Assembly: GCF_947492815.1 (NCBI RefSeq)
Contig: NZ_CANLOB010000019.1
Coordinates: 1-64,000, forward strand
From: an uncultured Dokdonia sp.
Lineage (GTDB): Bacteria > Bacteroidota > Bacteroidia > Flavobacteriales > Flavobacteriaceae
Length of the DNA: 64,000 nt
Reading direction: 5' to 3'
Made by a program: the position numbers and the translations under genes. The notes beneath the pieces were generated by a model, which saw nothing but the letters and a program-made list of their open reading frames with translations, made no database searches and was not told where the DNA came from. Numbering within the stretch: position 1 is the stretch's first letter; every line of letters starts with the position of its first letter. This document shows, piece after piece, positions 17,749 through 25,701 of this stretch.

Positions 17749-18729
17749 ATGTTGAAAAATGTTGCCGTCCTCATGGGAGGTTATAGCAGTGAGTACGAGA
17801 TCTCTATCCAGAGCGGAACCACCGTAATGAATGCATTAGATGCCCAAAAATACACACCTTATGCCATACATATCTTAAAAGACAAGTGGATTTGTATGTA
17901 TGAAGGAGAAGAGTTTTATATGGATATGGGCGAGTTTAGCGTACTACTCCCTTTCGGGAAAGTCTATTTTGATGTATGCTACAATACCATTCATGGTACA
18001 CCAGGCGAAGATGGAGAGATACAAGCCTACCTTAAAATCATGGGGATCCCTCAGACTAGCTGTGATTTTTATCAAAGTGCGCTTACATTTAATAAAAGAG
18101 ATACCTTAAGTGTCTTACGTCCGTACGGGATTGACATGGCACAATCTGTATATATCAATAAAGGGGATGTGGTGGATTCCGCTTTCGCGAAAGCTATAGA
18201 AGAACGCATCCAATTTCCTTGTTTTGTAAAACCTAACCGAGCAGGATCGAGCTTCGGGATTAGCAAAATATATAACAAAAAAGGACTTGCACCTGCACTC
18301 GAAAAAGCATTCGCCGAAGATGATGAAGTTCTCATAGAGTCTTTCTTAAGTGGCACCGAAGTTTCCGTAGGTGTATGTACCTATCAAGGAAAAACCAAAG
18401 TACTACCCGTTTGCGAAATCGTATCAGAAAACGACTTTTTTGATTATCAAGCAAAGTATGAAGGCAAATCTCAAGAAATTGTACCCGCACGTTTAAGTGA
18501 TAATCAAACCGATGCCGTACAATCCTTAACAGGGGCTATTTATGAGGTCATGAAACTCAAAGGCATTTGTAGAATAGATTTTATTTTCCACAACGGAAAA
18601 CCACACTTTGTAGAAGTCAATTCTAACCCAGGACTCTCTCCAGAAAGTATTATCCCCAGACAAGCCAAAGCCGCAGGTATTTCTTTGACAGATTTATTAG
18701 GAGAAGCGATTGAGGCGGCGATGGGGTAA
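17749..18729 (+). CDS. ddl: D-alanine--D-alanine ligase
   Basis: The 326-residue ATP-grasp enzyme joins two D-alanines for peptidoglycan synthesis. Seen are the N-terminal VAVLMGGYSSEYEISIQSG, the HGTPGEDGEIQAYL loop, FPCFVKPNRAGSSFGISK, and the C-terminal Mg/ATP residues in GICRIDFIFHNGKPHFVEVN followed by NPGLSPESIIP. Length is normal. A GC palindrome at 18181-18194 falls in a variable loop and encodes Ser-Ala-Phe-Ala-Lys-Ala. In related genomes coaD normally follows ddl closely; here a 5.4-kb block separates them. Confidence 0.95.
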   Translation: MLKNVAVLMGGYSSEYEISIQSGTTVMNALDAQKYTPYAIHILKDKWICMYEGEEFYMDMGEFSVLLPFGKVYFDVCYNTIHGTPGEDGEIQAYLKIMGIPQTSCDFYQSALTFNKRDTLSVLRPYGIDMAQSVYINKGDVVDSAFAKAIEERIQFPCFVKPNRAGSSFGISKIYNKKGLAPALEKAFAEDDEVLIESFLSGTEVSVGVCTYQGKTKVLPVCEIVSENDFFDYQAKYEGKSQEIVPARLSDNQTDAVQSLTGAIYEVMKLKGICRIDFIFHNGKPHFVEVNSNPGLSPESIIPRQAKAAGISLTDLLGEAIEAAMG

Positions 18730-18739
18730 AAGAAAAGTG

Positions 18740-19204
18740 ATGAGTAAAAACGCCATATCCATACTATTAGCAATTGTTTTAACGGTAGTTGGGTATATAC
18801 TCTATAGATACTTTTTTATTTTTTCATTACATCAACTGGATGAATTAAAGTCGCCAATTTCTATGCATAGGCTTAGCGGTTTATTTAGAACCCGCATACT
18901 ATTCTCATTAGTTATTGGGAGTATTCCTTTGCTATATCTAGCTGTAAATAAATTTGCAAAACTAAAATCACTACCCCAAAAATTAGCTGTTGTGGGTATG
19001 ATTATGAGTTTAGGTGTTTTGTTTTGGCAACTAAGAATAGTGTACTTAAGTAAGGTCGTATCACGTTTATTAGGAACCAAACCTACAGGAGTTTTAGATG
19101 TTTCTATAAGTTTTCAAGTCTTGCAATTAGAAGTTTTTTTGCTGATTGGATTTATATGGGGTGCACTCATTAGTGTGTTGATTTTTAGATCAAAAAATAA
19201 GTAG
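18740..19204 (+). CDS. Four-helix membrane protein of unknown function
   Basis: The product (about 154 residues from ATG 18740, MSKNAISILL) has four predicted membrane spans (ISILLAIVLTVVGYILYRYF; a central span near IGSIPLLYLAV; KLAVVGMIMSLGVLFWQL; LEVFLLIGFIWGALISVLIF). The open frame extends to 18710 inside ddl, but the downstream ATG, 10 bases after the ddl stop, is more plausible. No family is recognised. It is probably cotranscribed with ddl. Confidence 0.7.
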   Translation: MSKNAISILLAIVLTVVGYILYRYFFIFSLHQLDELKSPISMHRLSGLFRTRILFSLVIGSIPLLYLAVNKFAKLKSLPQKLAVVGMIMSLGVLFWQLRIVYLSKVVSRLLGTKPTGVLDVSISFQVLQLEVFLLIGFIWGALISVLIFRSKNK

Positions 19205-19431
19205 TCTTAGATTTTTCTTTATAAAAGTCTTCTCTTCTAAGAAGTAAGGGATAGGAAAGGTGTTTTTGAATACTAATCCCAAAGCCTTTACTTCCAGTCT
19301 TAAGTCCTAAGTCTTACGTCCTAAAGCGAAACGATCCTACATCTTTTAAACAAACCCCGTATAACTACGCGATTTCTTCAAAAAGATTTTCCATAATTTT
19401 AAGGTCATAACAACCTAAAACCAAACCTCCC

Positions 19432-20895
19432 ATGAAAGGCACTCTTTTTCAGTTGGTAGACGAAGTCACGCCTGCCAACTTAAAACAAGCCATGCAACAA
19501 GCAATCGAAATTGAGATTGCGACCATCCCCGTATATTTATATACCTATTACTCTATTACTAGAGTACCCGATCAAGCAACAGTTCTTAAACAAATTCTTG
19601 ATGATTTTAAACGCATAGATACTAACGGTCATTCAGAAGAAGAATTACAAGAAGCTGCTGAGAAACTCGCATTAGATATCATGGTGTTTGCTAATAAAGC
19701 AGGAGCATTAATCATGAGCGTAGCGGTAGAAGAGATGCTACATATGTCTTTATCTTCCAATATCAAAAATGCCCTAAAGCATCATGGAGGATTACCAGAA
19801 CTGGTAGGAAAAACACCTAAAGAATGGCCTGCCTATTTGCCAGGACATCAGCCGCCATTTCCAATCAATAGAGCGAAGCTTACGTTAGATCAATTATACA
19901 CATTTTTGCTGATTGAAAGTCCGTTGCCTGTAGTGCCAAATCAAAACTTAAGAGCACAAGCCATTACGTATGACACCATTGGTGATTATTATAAAAAGAT
20001 AGAAGACTGTATGCGAGATCATCTTACCGATGATGATTTTAATCCAGACGCACCTCAGCTTATTAATAGTGAGTACTACGCACAAAACAATGTAGATACA
20101 GTGTATTATGATAAAGATCATCAACCAAAATTTAGCAATGAAGATGATAGTGGTGGTTTGATACACGTACGAGGTGTAGATTCAGCGATTAAAGCGATGG
20201 ATGAAATTGTAGAGCAGGGTGAAGGTGCGACACGATTTGAACATGGACATAAAGAAGTAGGAGATCACTTGACTCCTGATGGAAAAGTAGTGTGCCCTAT
20301 CGATTTTGATCCTTTATCTTATGATGATCCAAGTAAAGGCGAACTCTCTCACTTTGATAAATTCTTAGAGATTTATTGTACGATTACAAGAACCAATCAT
20401 AGGCTAAATGATTTCTTAGGTACGCAAGATTTTGATTACTCAAAATACTTTATCACAGATCTTCCTACAAATACTGAAAATGCAACCTATCCAGAAACGA
20501 TCCAGAAGATAAATACATTAACCAATGCTATTTATACATACATATTTGTAATGGCAGAAGGGTGTTATAAAAAAGCAGGACATACGCAATTTGAGATTTT
20601 TATGTTTGGTATTCATAAGTCTATGATTTGGCTGTTGAATGTACTCTCCGAATCTATGGCAACTATGGTGTATCGTGAAGGCACAGGTACCGATCTAAAA
20701 CGCGTAGCTGTAACTTTTGAAGATTATGATTTTGCAATAAGTAACGACTCGCCTAAAGAGCAAATTTTATCTATGGCTAAAGAATTGATAGGAGTGGAGT
20801 ATGAAGTAGAAAGTAATGGTGTAACTTCTAAATCTGTCATTGTCTCACAGGGTACTTATGATCGTATGAGCGATTTACCAGATGTAGCGTTATAA
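19432..20895 (+). CDS. Ferritin-like protein of the iminophenyl-pyruvate dimer synthase (VioB-like) family
   Basis: The 487-residue protein begins with the ferritin-like helical bundle of this family: QAMQQAIEIEIATIPVYLYT around residues 20-40 with Glu ligands, and the second helix AVEEMLHMSLSSNI (EExxH, about residues 102-107). The C-terminal part holds further helices (NRLNDFLGTQD; FEIFMFGIHKSMIWLLNVLS). The family includes a domain of VioB, but most members are uncharacterised. It is the first gene of a four-gene plus-strand cassette with the Cys-rich protein, the DUF692 enzyme and the DUF2063 partner. A di-iron oxidase or iron-supply role beside an iron-dependent peptide-modifying enzyme is plausible but inferred. 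Confidence 0.8.
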   Translation: MKGTLFQLVDEVTPANLKQAMQQAIEIEIATIPVYLYTYYSITRVPDQATVLKQILDDFKRIDTNGHSEEELQEAAEKLALDIMVFANKAGALIMSVAVEEMLHMSLSSNIKNALKHHGGLPELVGKTPKEWPAYLPGHQPPFPINRAKLTLDQLYTFLLIESPLPVVPNQNLRAQAITYDTIGDYYKKIEDCMRDHLTDDDFNPDAPQLINSEYYAQNNVDTVYYDKDHQPKFSNEDDSGGLIHVRGVDSAIKAMDEIVEQGEGATRFEHGHKEVGDHLTPDGKVVCPIDFDPLSYDDPSKGELSHFDKFLEIYCTITRTNHRLNDFLGTQDFDYSKYFITDLPTNTENATYPETIQKINTLTNAIYTYIFVMAEGCYKKAGHTQFEIFMFGIHKSMIWLLNVLSESMATMVYREGTGTDLKRVAVTFEDYDFAISNDSPKEQILSMAKELIGVEYEVESNGVTSKSVIVSQGTYDRMSDLPDVAL

Positions 20896-20939
20896 AACAC
20901 ATTCCTTTTTTTAAGAACCTATTTCACAAAAAGTAACTC

Positions 20940-21587
20940 ATGGAAAATTTAAAAATAAAACTCAAAAACGAAACTAGTGTATCTAATGATAGTGATGGAA
21001 GTTATAAGCCTTCTGGAAAAACAGATATAAAAGTACCTTTAGAATTACACGCATGCATGGGATTAAATGCTTGTAAAGGTCACGATCGTTATGGCGATAA
21101 TGACTGTGCAGGAGCAGGGTATTGTGCTACAGAAGTGCATGCTTGCCACACCCTAAATGATTGTCGCGGACAAGGAGGTTGTGGCTTGTATGGAGATACA
21201 GAAGAACAGTGTAAACCAGGAGCAAATGATTGCTCATGGCAAGGTAGCTGTGGTACACCCATACCTGCAGAGCGTTTTATTACACAAGGAAAAAACAAAG
21301 GGCGTAGTGTATGGCAACTAGCAAGAAAGCTATTTGAAGATCGCATGGATACTGCGAGGAGAAATGTAAAAGAAGCGCCTTTTGAATATGGTCCTCCTAT
21401 TAAATGGTTGCAAGCTAATGGACGAGACGAATCTTGTGGGTATAGCGGTCATAAAAACTGTGCATTTATCGTCAACAAAGAAGATCGAATTGCTGCTCAG
21501 GAAAAGCATTCAAAAGAGTTTAGTAAAGAAAGTGCTCAACTACTTGATAATACGGTTGAGAATTGTGAATGCAGTGATAACGAATAA
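20940..21587 (+). CDS. Cys-rich 215-residue protein, candidate MNIO substrate or companion
   Basis: Fourteen Cys residues are present; ten lie at 39, 45, 56, 62, 69, 75, 81, 91, 98 and 104 and form a periodic C-x5-C pattern: CMGLNAC, CAGAGYC, CHTLNDC, CRGQGGC, CSWQGSC. Residues 1-35 are Cys-free and could act as a leader; residues 110-165 are a Cys-free basic helix region; four more Cys occur at 166, 174, 209 and 211. No signal peptide is seen. The CxGxNxCKG pattern resembles Cys-rich bufferin-type substrates of DUF692 enzymes, but the protein is longer and lacks a secretion signal. It starts 44 bases after the ferritin-like gene and precedes the DUF692 gene. Substrate status is inferred from this context. 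Confidence 0.75.
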   Translation: MENLKIKLKNETSVSNDSDGSYKPSGKTDIKVPLELHACMGLNACKGHDRYGDNDCAGAGYCATEVHACHTLNDCRGQGGCGLYGDTEEQCKPGANDCSWQGSCGTPIPAERFITQGKNKGRSVWQLARKLFEDRMDTARRNVKEAPFEYGPPIKWLQANGRDESCGYSGHKNCAFIVNKEDRIAAQEKHSKEFSKESAQLLDNTVENCECSDNE

Positions 21588-21634
21588 AATCGTATCTTAA
21601 AGAAGCATGCTTTTTATAAATAGGTGACTGGGTA

Positions 21635-21650
21635 CGCTTTCGCGAAAGCG
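21635..21650. repeat. GC palindrome CGCTTTCGCGAAAGCG, intergenic
   Basis: Perfect 16-base copy flanked by TA on the left and TATA on the right. It lies between the Cys-rich gene and the DUF692 gene. Confidence 0.85.
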
Positions 21651-21828
21651 TATAAAGAATATTTAGAATTCGCATAAAAAAGCATTTTTATATAATAGCT
21701 TTTGCAATAATATGTCTGGTCGTACGCAGCCGAAAACTATAGAAGTAGCAATGAAACAGTCATATGCTTGAAGAGATTCTCAACTACGTGGGAATAAAAT
21801 ATACAGTATACCATTAGGGATATATACA

Positions 21829-22779
21829 ATGAAGAAAAATGAATATAGTTCACAAGTAAAAGACCTTCCAAATTTAGGATTAGGTCTAGGATTACGTAGT
21901 GAACATTTTAATCATATTTTGGAAGAACTACCTCAAGTAGATTGGTTTGAAATTATTTCTGAAAATTTTATGGATTCAGGGGGACGGCCACGTTATGTAC
22001 TAGATCAAATCGCTGCACATTATCCTGTAGTTATGCATGGTGTATCATTATCTATAGGAAGTACAGATCCTTTAAATTATGACTATTTAAAGCGTTTACG
22101 ACAACTAGCAAAAGAGATCAATCCCAAATGGGTAAGTGATCATTTGTGTTGGACAGGCGTATTAGGAATGAATTCTCATGATTTATTACCAGTTGTCTTA
22201 AATGAAGAGAGCTTACGTCATATTATAGATCGTATCCGAAAGGTGCAAGATTATTTAGAACGCCCATTGGTGATTGAGAATCCAAGTACGTATTTGACGT
22301 TTAAAGATTCGACCATTCATGAATGGGATTTTTTGCGATATATGGCAGAAGAGACGGGTTGTGGTTTGTTGTTAGATGTTAATAATGTTTATGTGTCTGC
22401 GTTTAACAATGAGTTTGATCCAGTTACCTATATAGAAGAATTACCTCACGATCGGATTGTACAAATGCATTTGGCGGGTCATCAACACAATGGTAATCAT
22501 ATTGTAGATACCCATGATAGAGAAGTAGTTGATGAGGTTTGGGAATTGTTTCGACTGGCATGGCAAAAAACAAAGGGTGTTTCGACCTTATTAGAATGGG
22601 ATGGAAATATCCCATCTTTTGATGTGTGTCATCAAGAATTACTAAAAGCAACACAGTATATGTCTGCTTTAGAACAGGAACACACACCTTCTACATCGAT
22701 GGTGCAACGCGCAGATGGCGATGTGTCAAATCCTATCAATTTTATGGTGAATAGCGTGACGAAAGAGTTTATAAACTAA
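21829..22779 (+). CDS. DUF692 multinuclear non-heme iron oxidative enzyme (MNIO; MbnB/TglH/BufB-like)
   Basis: The 316-residue TIM-barrel protein shows the DUF692 metal-ligand motifs in order: VVMHGVSLSIGSTDPLNYDY (His), NPKWVSDHLCWTG (Asp, His), PLVIENPSTYL (Glu, Asn), GLLLDVNNVYVSAFNNEFDP (Asp, Asn), IVQMHLAGHQHNGNHIVDTH (His/His/Asp) and a terminal TLLEWDGNIPSFD. Known members use two or three iron ions to modify Cys in peptides. The start follows a 241-base spacer; the stop overlaps the next gene by one base (TAATG), as usual for DUF692-DUF2063 pairs. It is complete and likely active. Confidence 0.93.
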   Translation: MKKNEYSSQVKDLPNLGLGLGLRSEHFNHILEELPQVDWFEIISENFMDSGGRPRYVLDQIAAHYPVVMHGVSLSIGSTDPLNYDYLKRLRQLAKEINPKWVSDHLCWTGVLGMNSHDLLPVVLNEESLRHIIDRIRKVQDYLERPLVIENPSTYLTFKDSTIHEWDFLRYMAEETGCGLLLDVNNVYVSAFNNEFDPVTYIEELPHDRIVQMHLAGHQHNGNHIVDTHDREVVDEVWELFRLAWQKTKGVSTLLEWDGNIPSFDVCHQELLKATQYMSALEQEHTPSTSMVQRADGDVSNPINFMVNSVTKEFIN

Positions 22780-23585
22780 TGTATATAGATAAAGGCAAAC
22801 ATAGTGACCTCACCTCTCAATTGCGAAATGTACAGTCTTGGATGCAACAGCAATTATTACATCCGTCTCGCGATGTAAGTATTGATGACCGAATCCATAG
22901 TACAAGTAAGCTTTCTGCAAGTGAGCATTTGGCTATTTACCAACGGAGTTATATTGCACGATTACGGGATTGTATGGAAAAGCAATTTCCTGCATTGGCC
23001 TATGCATTAGGAGGGGAGTTGTTTCAAAATTTTACTGATGTTTTTTTAAGTGAATATCCATCAGGCAGCTATACACTTACCAATTTGGGAAGGCATTTTT
23101 CTTTATTTCTTGAAGAGACACGTCCAGATCGAGAAGCTAGTCGGAAAGAATCATGGCCAGATTTTATGATTGAGTTGGCGCAATTTGAATATCAAATCAA
23201 TAGCGCATTTGATGAACGTGTTTCTAAAGATTATCAACCATCTGTATCTCAAAATGATTCTGACTTAGTATTAACTCCTGTATTGTATTTGTTTCGAAAT
23301 CGCTTTCCCATAAGTAGGTATTATAAGGCATACATTCAAGAACAAGAACCTACACTTCCTTTTGAAGAAGAGAGTTTTGCGGTTTTGATTCGTAAAGAAT
23401 ACAAACTTGGTCTTTTTGAACTCAATCCTGCGCAATATGTTTTCTTGTCATATGTAAAAGAACAGCAATCTGTCCCAAAAGCAAAGCGTCGGTTTTTAGA
23501 GGAATACTCATTTTCAAAAAAAGAATTTGAAAGCTTTTGGAACGTATGGAAAAGGAAATGGATTGAGGAAGGTTTTTTTGAATAA
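22779..23585 (+). CDS. DUF2063-family partner of the MNIO enzyme (MbnC/BufC-like)
   Basis: The 268-residue protein begins with the DUF2063 helical region: LTSQLRNVQSWMQQQLLHPS, then LAIYQRSYIARLRDCMEKQF and PALAYALGGELFQNFTDVFL, which is the family signature (YxxxYxxRL...FPxL...G). In methanobactin and bufferin systems such partners present the precursor to the DUF692 enzyme. The C-terminal 120 residues are a variable wHTH-like region. It is translationally coupled to the DUF692 gene by TAATG overlap and closes the cassette. Confidence 0.9.
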   Translation: MYIDKGKHSDLTSQLRNVQSWMQQQLLHPSRDVSIDDRIHSTSKLSASEHLAIYQRSYIARLRDCMEKQFPALAYALGGELFQNFTDVFLSEYPSGSYTLTNLGRHFSLFLEETRPDREASRKESWPDFMIELAQFEYQINSAFDERVSKDYQPSVSQNDSDLVLTPVLYLFRNRFPISRYYKAYIQEQEPTLPFEEESFAVLIRKEYKLGLFELNPAQYVFLSYVKEQQSVPKAKRRFLEEYSFSKKEFESFWNVWKRKWIEEGFFE

Positions 23586-24151
23586 TAGATTAAGAATGAG
23601 ATTCCCTCCTTCAAGGGGATTTAAATGATTTTTCAATCAAAAAAAAGATAACTGTTTTAAATTACGATTGAGAAATGGATACTAAATATTTGTTTTAAAT
23701 GGAGAGATATTAGTTGCTGTTTTTGGACTTCGAAAATTTGTCGTAAAATTTGAAGTGAAGATTCCGTGAAATTTCTGACTGTTTGAGTGTAGCGAGTTTC
23801 AGAAATTTAGGAATTGAACGATAAATTTAGACAAGGTTTCGTGAGCCTAGACTTTCCTGCCTGCTGGCAGGCAGGTTTGTTTCTCGTATGTTTCTTTGGA
23901 AAAATAAGCAGTAAGAATGAGAGAAATATTTTGTTTCAGGTAATCTTAAGATATACCGTAAAAAAGAAAAGAACTGTTCGTGACTTAATAACAAATGTAA
24001 GTTCTAAACATGGATTTTGCTGATAGAACAAGATAAATCTACCTACAGTCAAGAGGAAGTTTTATAGTACAATTGTGAATGAGCCCAGTAAACTTTATGG
24101 AATTGATTTTTATGAAGATAATCTCATTCCTAAAATTCGTACTTTTAGAGC
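23586..24151. other. Non-coding spacer with repeats before coaD
   Basis: This 566-base stretch has no supported gene. It contains a TTCCCTCCTTCAAGGGGATT hairpin near 23604-23623, the perfect palindrome CCTGCCTGCTGGCAGGCAGG around 23857-23877, and a run of 42 codons open up to a stop just before coaD (about 24022-24153) that lacks a start codon and looks like debris. It separates the MNIO cassette from coaD. Confidence 0.55.
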
Positions 24152-24643
24152 ATGAGAAGAGCAGTATTTCCAGGATCTTTTGATCCCATCACTATGGGAC
24201 ATTATGATATTATAGAACGTGGTGTCACATTATTTGATGAAGTGATCTTAGCCATAGGCGTGAATTCCGCAAAAAAATATATGTTTTCGCTAGAACAGCG
24301 TCTTAGATTTCTAGAAGAAACGTTTAAAGACGAACCTAAGATCAAAGTGATGAGCTATAAAGGGCTTACTGTCGATTTTTGTAAAGAACAAGACTCAGAG
24401 TTTATCTTAAGAGGACTTCGAAATCCGGGAGATTTTGAGTTTGAAAAAGCGATTGCACATACCAATAGAAAACTCTCTGGTATAGAAACGGTATTCTTAC
24501 TGACCTCTTCAGGAAAGAGTTATATCTCATCGTCTATTGTACGCGATGTTATTCGAAATGGTGGAGATTGTTCAGATTTAGTGCCTGCTGTGGTACGACC
24601 ATGTGCTAATGATGTTTGGGTAAAAGAACATCAAGGGAAGTAA
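24152..24643 (+). CDS. coaD: Pantetheine-phosphate adenylyltransferase
   Basis: The 163-residue nucleotidyltransferase makes dephospho-CoA from 4-phosphopantetheine and ATP. Motifs seen are RRAVFPGSFDPITMGHYDII (TxGH form), ILRGLRNPGDFEFEKAIAHT and the ISSSIVRDV signature near residue 128. It is full length. A degenerate second copy of its last 60 bases lies at 25579-25635, downstream of the SGNH hydrolase gene. Confidence 0.95.
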   Translation: MRRAVFPGSFDPITMGHYDIIERGVTLFDEVILAIGVNSAKKYMFSLEQRLRFLEETFKDEPKIKVMSYKGLTVDFCKEQDSEFILRGLRNPGDFEFEKAIAHTNRKLSGIETVFLLTSSGKSYISSSIVRDVIRNGGDCSDLVPAVVRPCANDVWVKEHQGK

Positions 24644-24830
24644 AATAAAATAATCTTAGGTTATTGTTTCATGCCTTAGAATGATACTTTAATTGTGAGT
24701 GTGCAGTTGATGTATGGATACCTTCAAAAAAATAGGATGCAACCTGCTATCTTAAAAGATAGGTTGACAAAGATGCTTATACTATGTAGAGTGTACCAGG
24801 TATAATGCTTAGTAAAGAAAACGTTACATT

Positions 24831-25514
24831 ATGAAAGGAATAAAAAGGACCTTAAAAGACTTGTTCATATTCTTTTTTTTAAAGCCTTCTAGTGCTCAAG
24901 ATTGGCCAAATCTAAAACGCTATAAGGAAGAAAACGAAGTGTTGAAAATACCCAATAAAGATCGTATTGTATTTATAGGAGATTCCATCACAGAAGGTTG
25001 GTTGAGAGAACGACCAGAATTTTTTGAAAATAAACCATATGTAAATAGAGGTGTAGATGGCCAAACAACACCTCAAATACTATTGCGTTTTAGACAAGAT
25101 GTTATTAATTTAAAACCTTCAGTAGTAGTTATACTAGCAGGAATAAATGATATAGCAGGAAATACAGGATTCTCAACAATTCAAATGATTGAAGATAACA
25201 TTATATCTATGGAAGAATTGGCAAAAGCAAATAATATAAAAGTTATCTTATGTTCTGTGCTTCCAGCATATCACTTTTATTGGAGAAAAGGATTAAAGCC
25301 TGCTGAAAAAGTTATAGAACTGAATGCACGATTAAAAACGTATACTACTCAAAATAATTTAATTTATGTAGATTATTTTACTTCTATGGCAAACACATCT
25401 AATGGTTTGAAAGAAGAGCTTGGAAGAGATGGTATTCATCCAAATGTTGCTGGATATTTAATTATGGAACCTCTTATCGAAGAAGCTATTTCAAAAGCTT
25501 TAACTCAACACTAA
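24831..25514 (+). CDS. SGNH/GDSL-family hydrolase
   Basis: The 227-residue protein has the four SGNH blocks: IVFIGDSITEGWL (catalytic Ser), NRGVDGQTTPQILLRF (Gly), VVILAGINDIAGN (Asn) and GRDGIHPNVAGY (Asp, His). A short hydrophobic N-terminal segment (LKDLFIFFFLKPSSAQ) may be a signal or anchor. Such enzymes are esterases, lipases or deacetylases of sugars; the substrate is not evident. It sits between coaD and a decayed copy of the coaD 3' end, so it may have arrived by an insertion that duplicated coaD sequence. Confidence 0.87.
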   Translation: MKGIKRTLKDLFIFFFLKPSSAQDWPNLKRYKEENEVLKIPNKDRIVFIGDSITEGWLRERPEFFENKPYVNRGVDGQTTPQILLRFRQDVINLKPSVVVILAGINDIAGNTGFSTIQMIEDNIISMEELAKANNIKVILCSVLPAYHFYWRKGLKPAEKVIELNARLKTYTTQNNLIYVDYFTSMANTSNGLKEELGRDGIHPNVAGYLIMEPLIEEAISKALTQH

Positions 25515-25578
25515 TTTGTATTGATTGAATAATCAAAAGCTATTGAAGAACTGCGACTTATTAAAAGTATATTTTTTT

Positions 25579-25635
25579 GTAGTAGTTCGTCATGTGCTAA
25601 TGACTTTTAGGTAAAGGGACATCAAGGAGAGTGTA
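25579..25635 (+). pseudogene. Decayed duplicate of the coaD 3' end
   Basis: The segment with CATGTGCTAATGA, then GGTAAAGGGACATCAAGG matches coaD bases around 24586-24646 (CATGTGCTAATGA, GGTAAAAGAACATCAAGG) at roughly four bases in five. The reading frame is broken. It has no function as a gene. Confidence 0.75.
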
Positions 25636-25655
25636 TAATAAAAAATTAAATAGTA

Positions 25656-25690
25656 AAAAGCCTTGATGAATCGTATTTGTCAAGGCTTTT
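25656..25690. terminator. Bidirectional terminator
   Basis: AAAAGCCTTGA and TCAAGGCTTTT pair around a 13-base loop, with A and T runs on both sides. It serves the convergent SGNH hydrolase and anti-sigma-like genes. Confidence 0.85.
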
Positions 25691-25701
25691 ATACGTCTTA
25701 A

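Noticed and set aside
19432..23585. Standard bufferin operon
   Set aside because: No DUF2282 or signal-bearing BufA precursor and no DoxX-like membrane protein is present; the Cys-rich protein is longer and apparently cytosolic.
23814..24023. 69-codon open frame in the spacer before coaD
   Set aside because: It contains the CCTGCCTGC palindrome repeat and no start context or homology; treated as spacer.
24661..24830. Terminator between coaD and the SGNH gene
   Set aside because: The AACCTGCTATC/GATAGGTT hairpin near 24739-24766 lacks a T run and is interrupted; evidence too weak.
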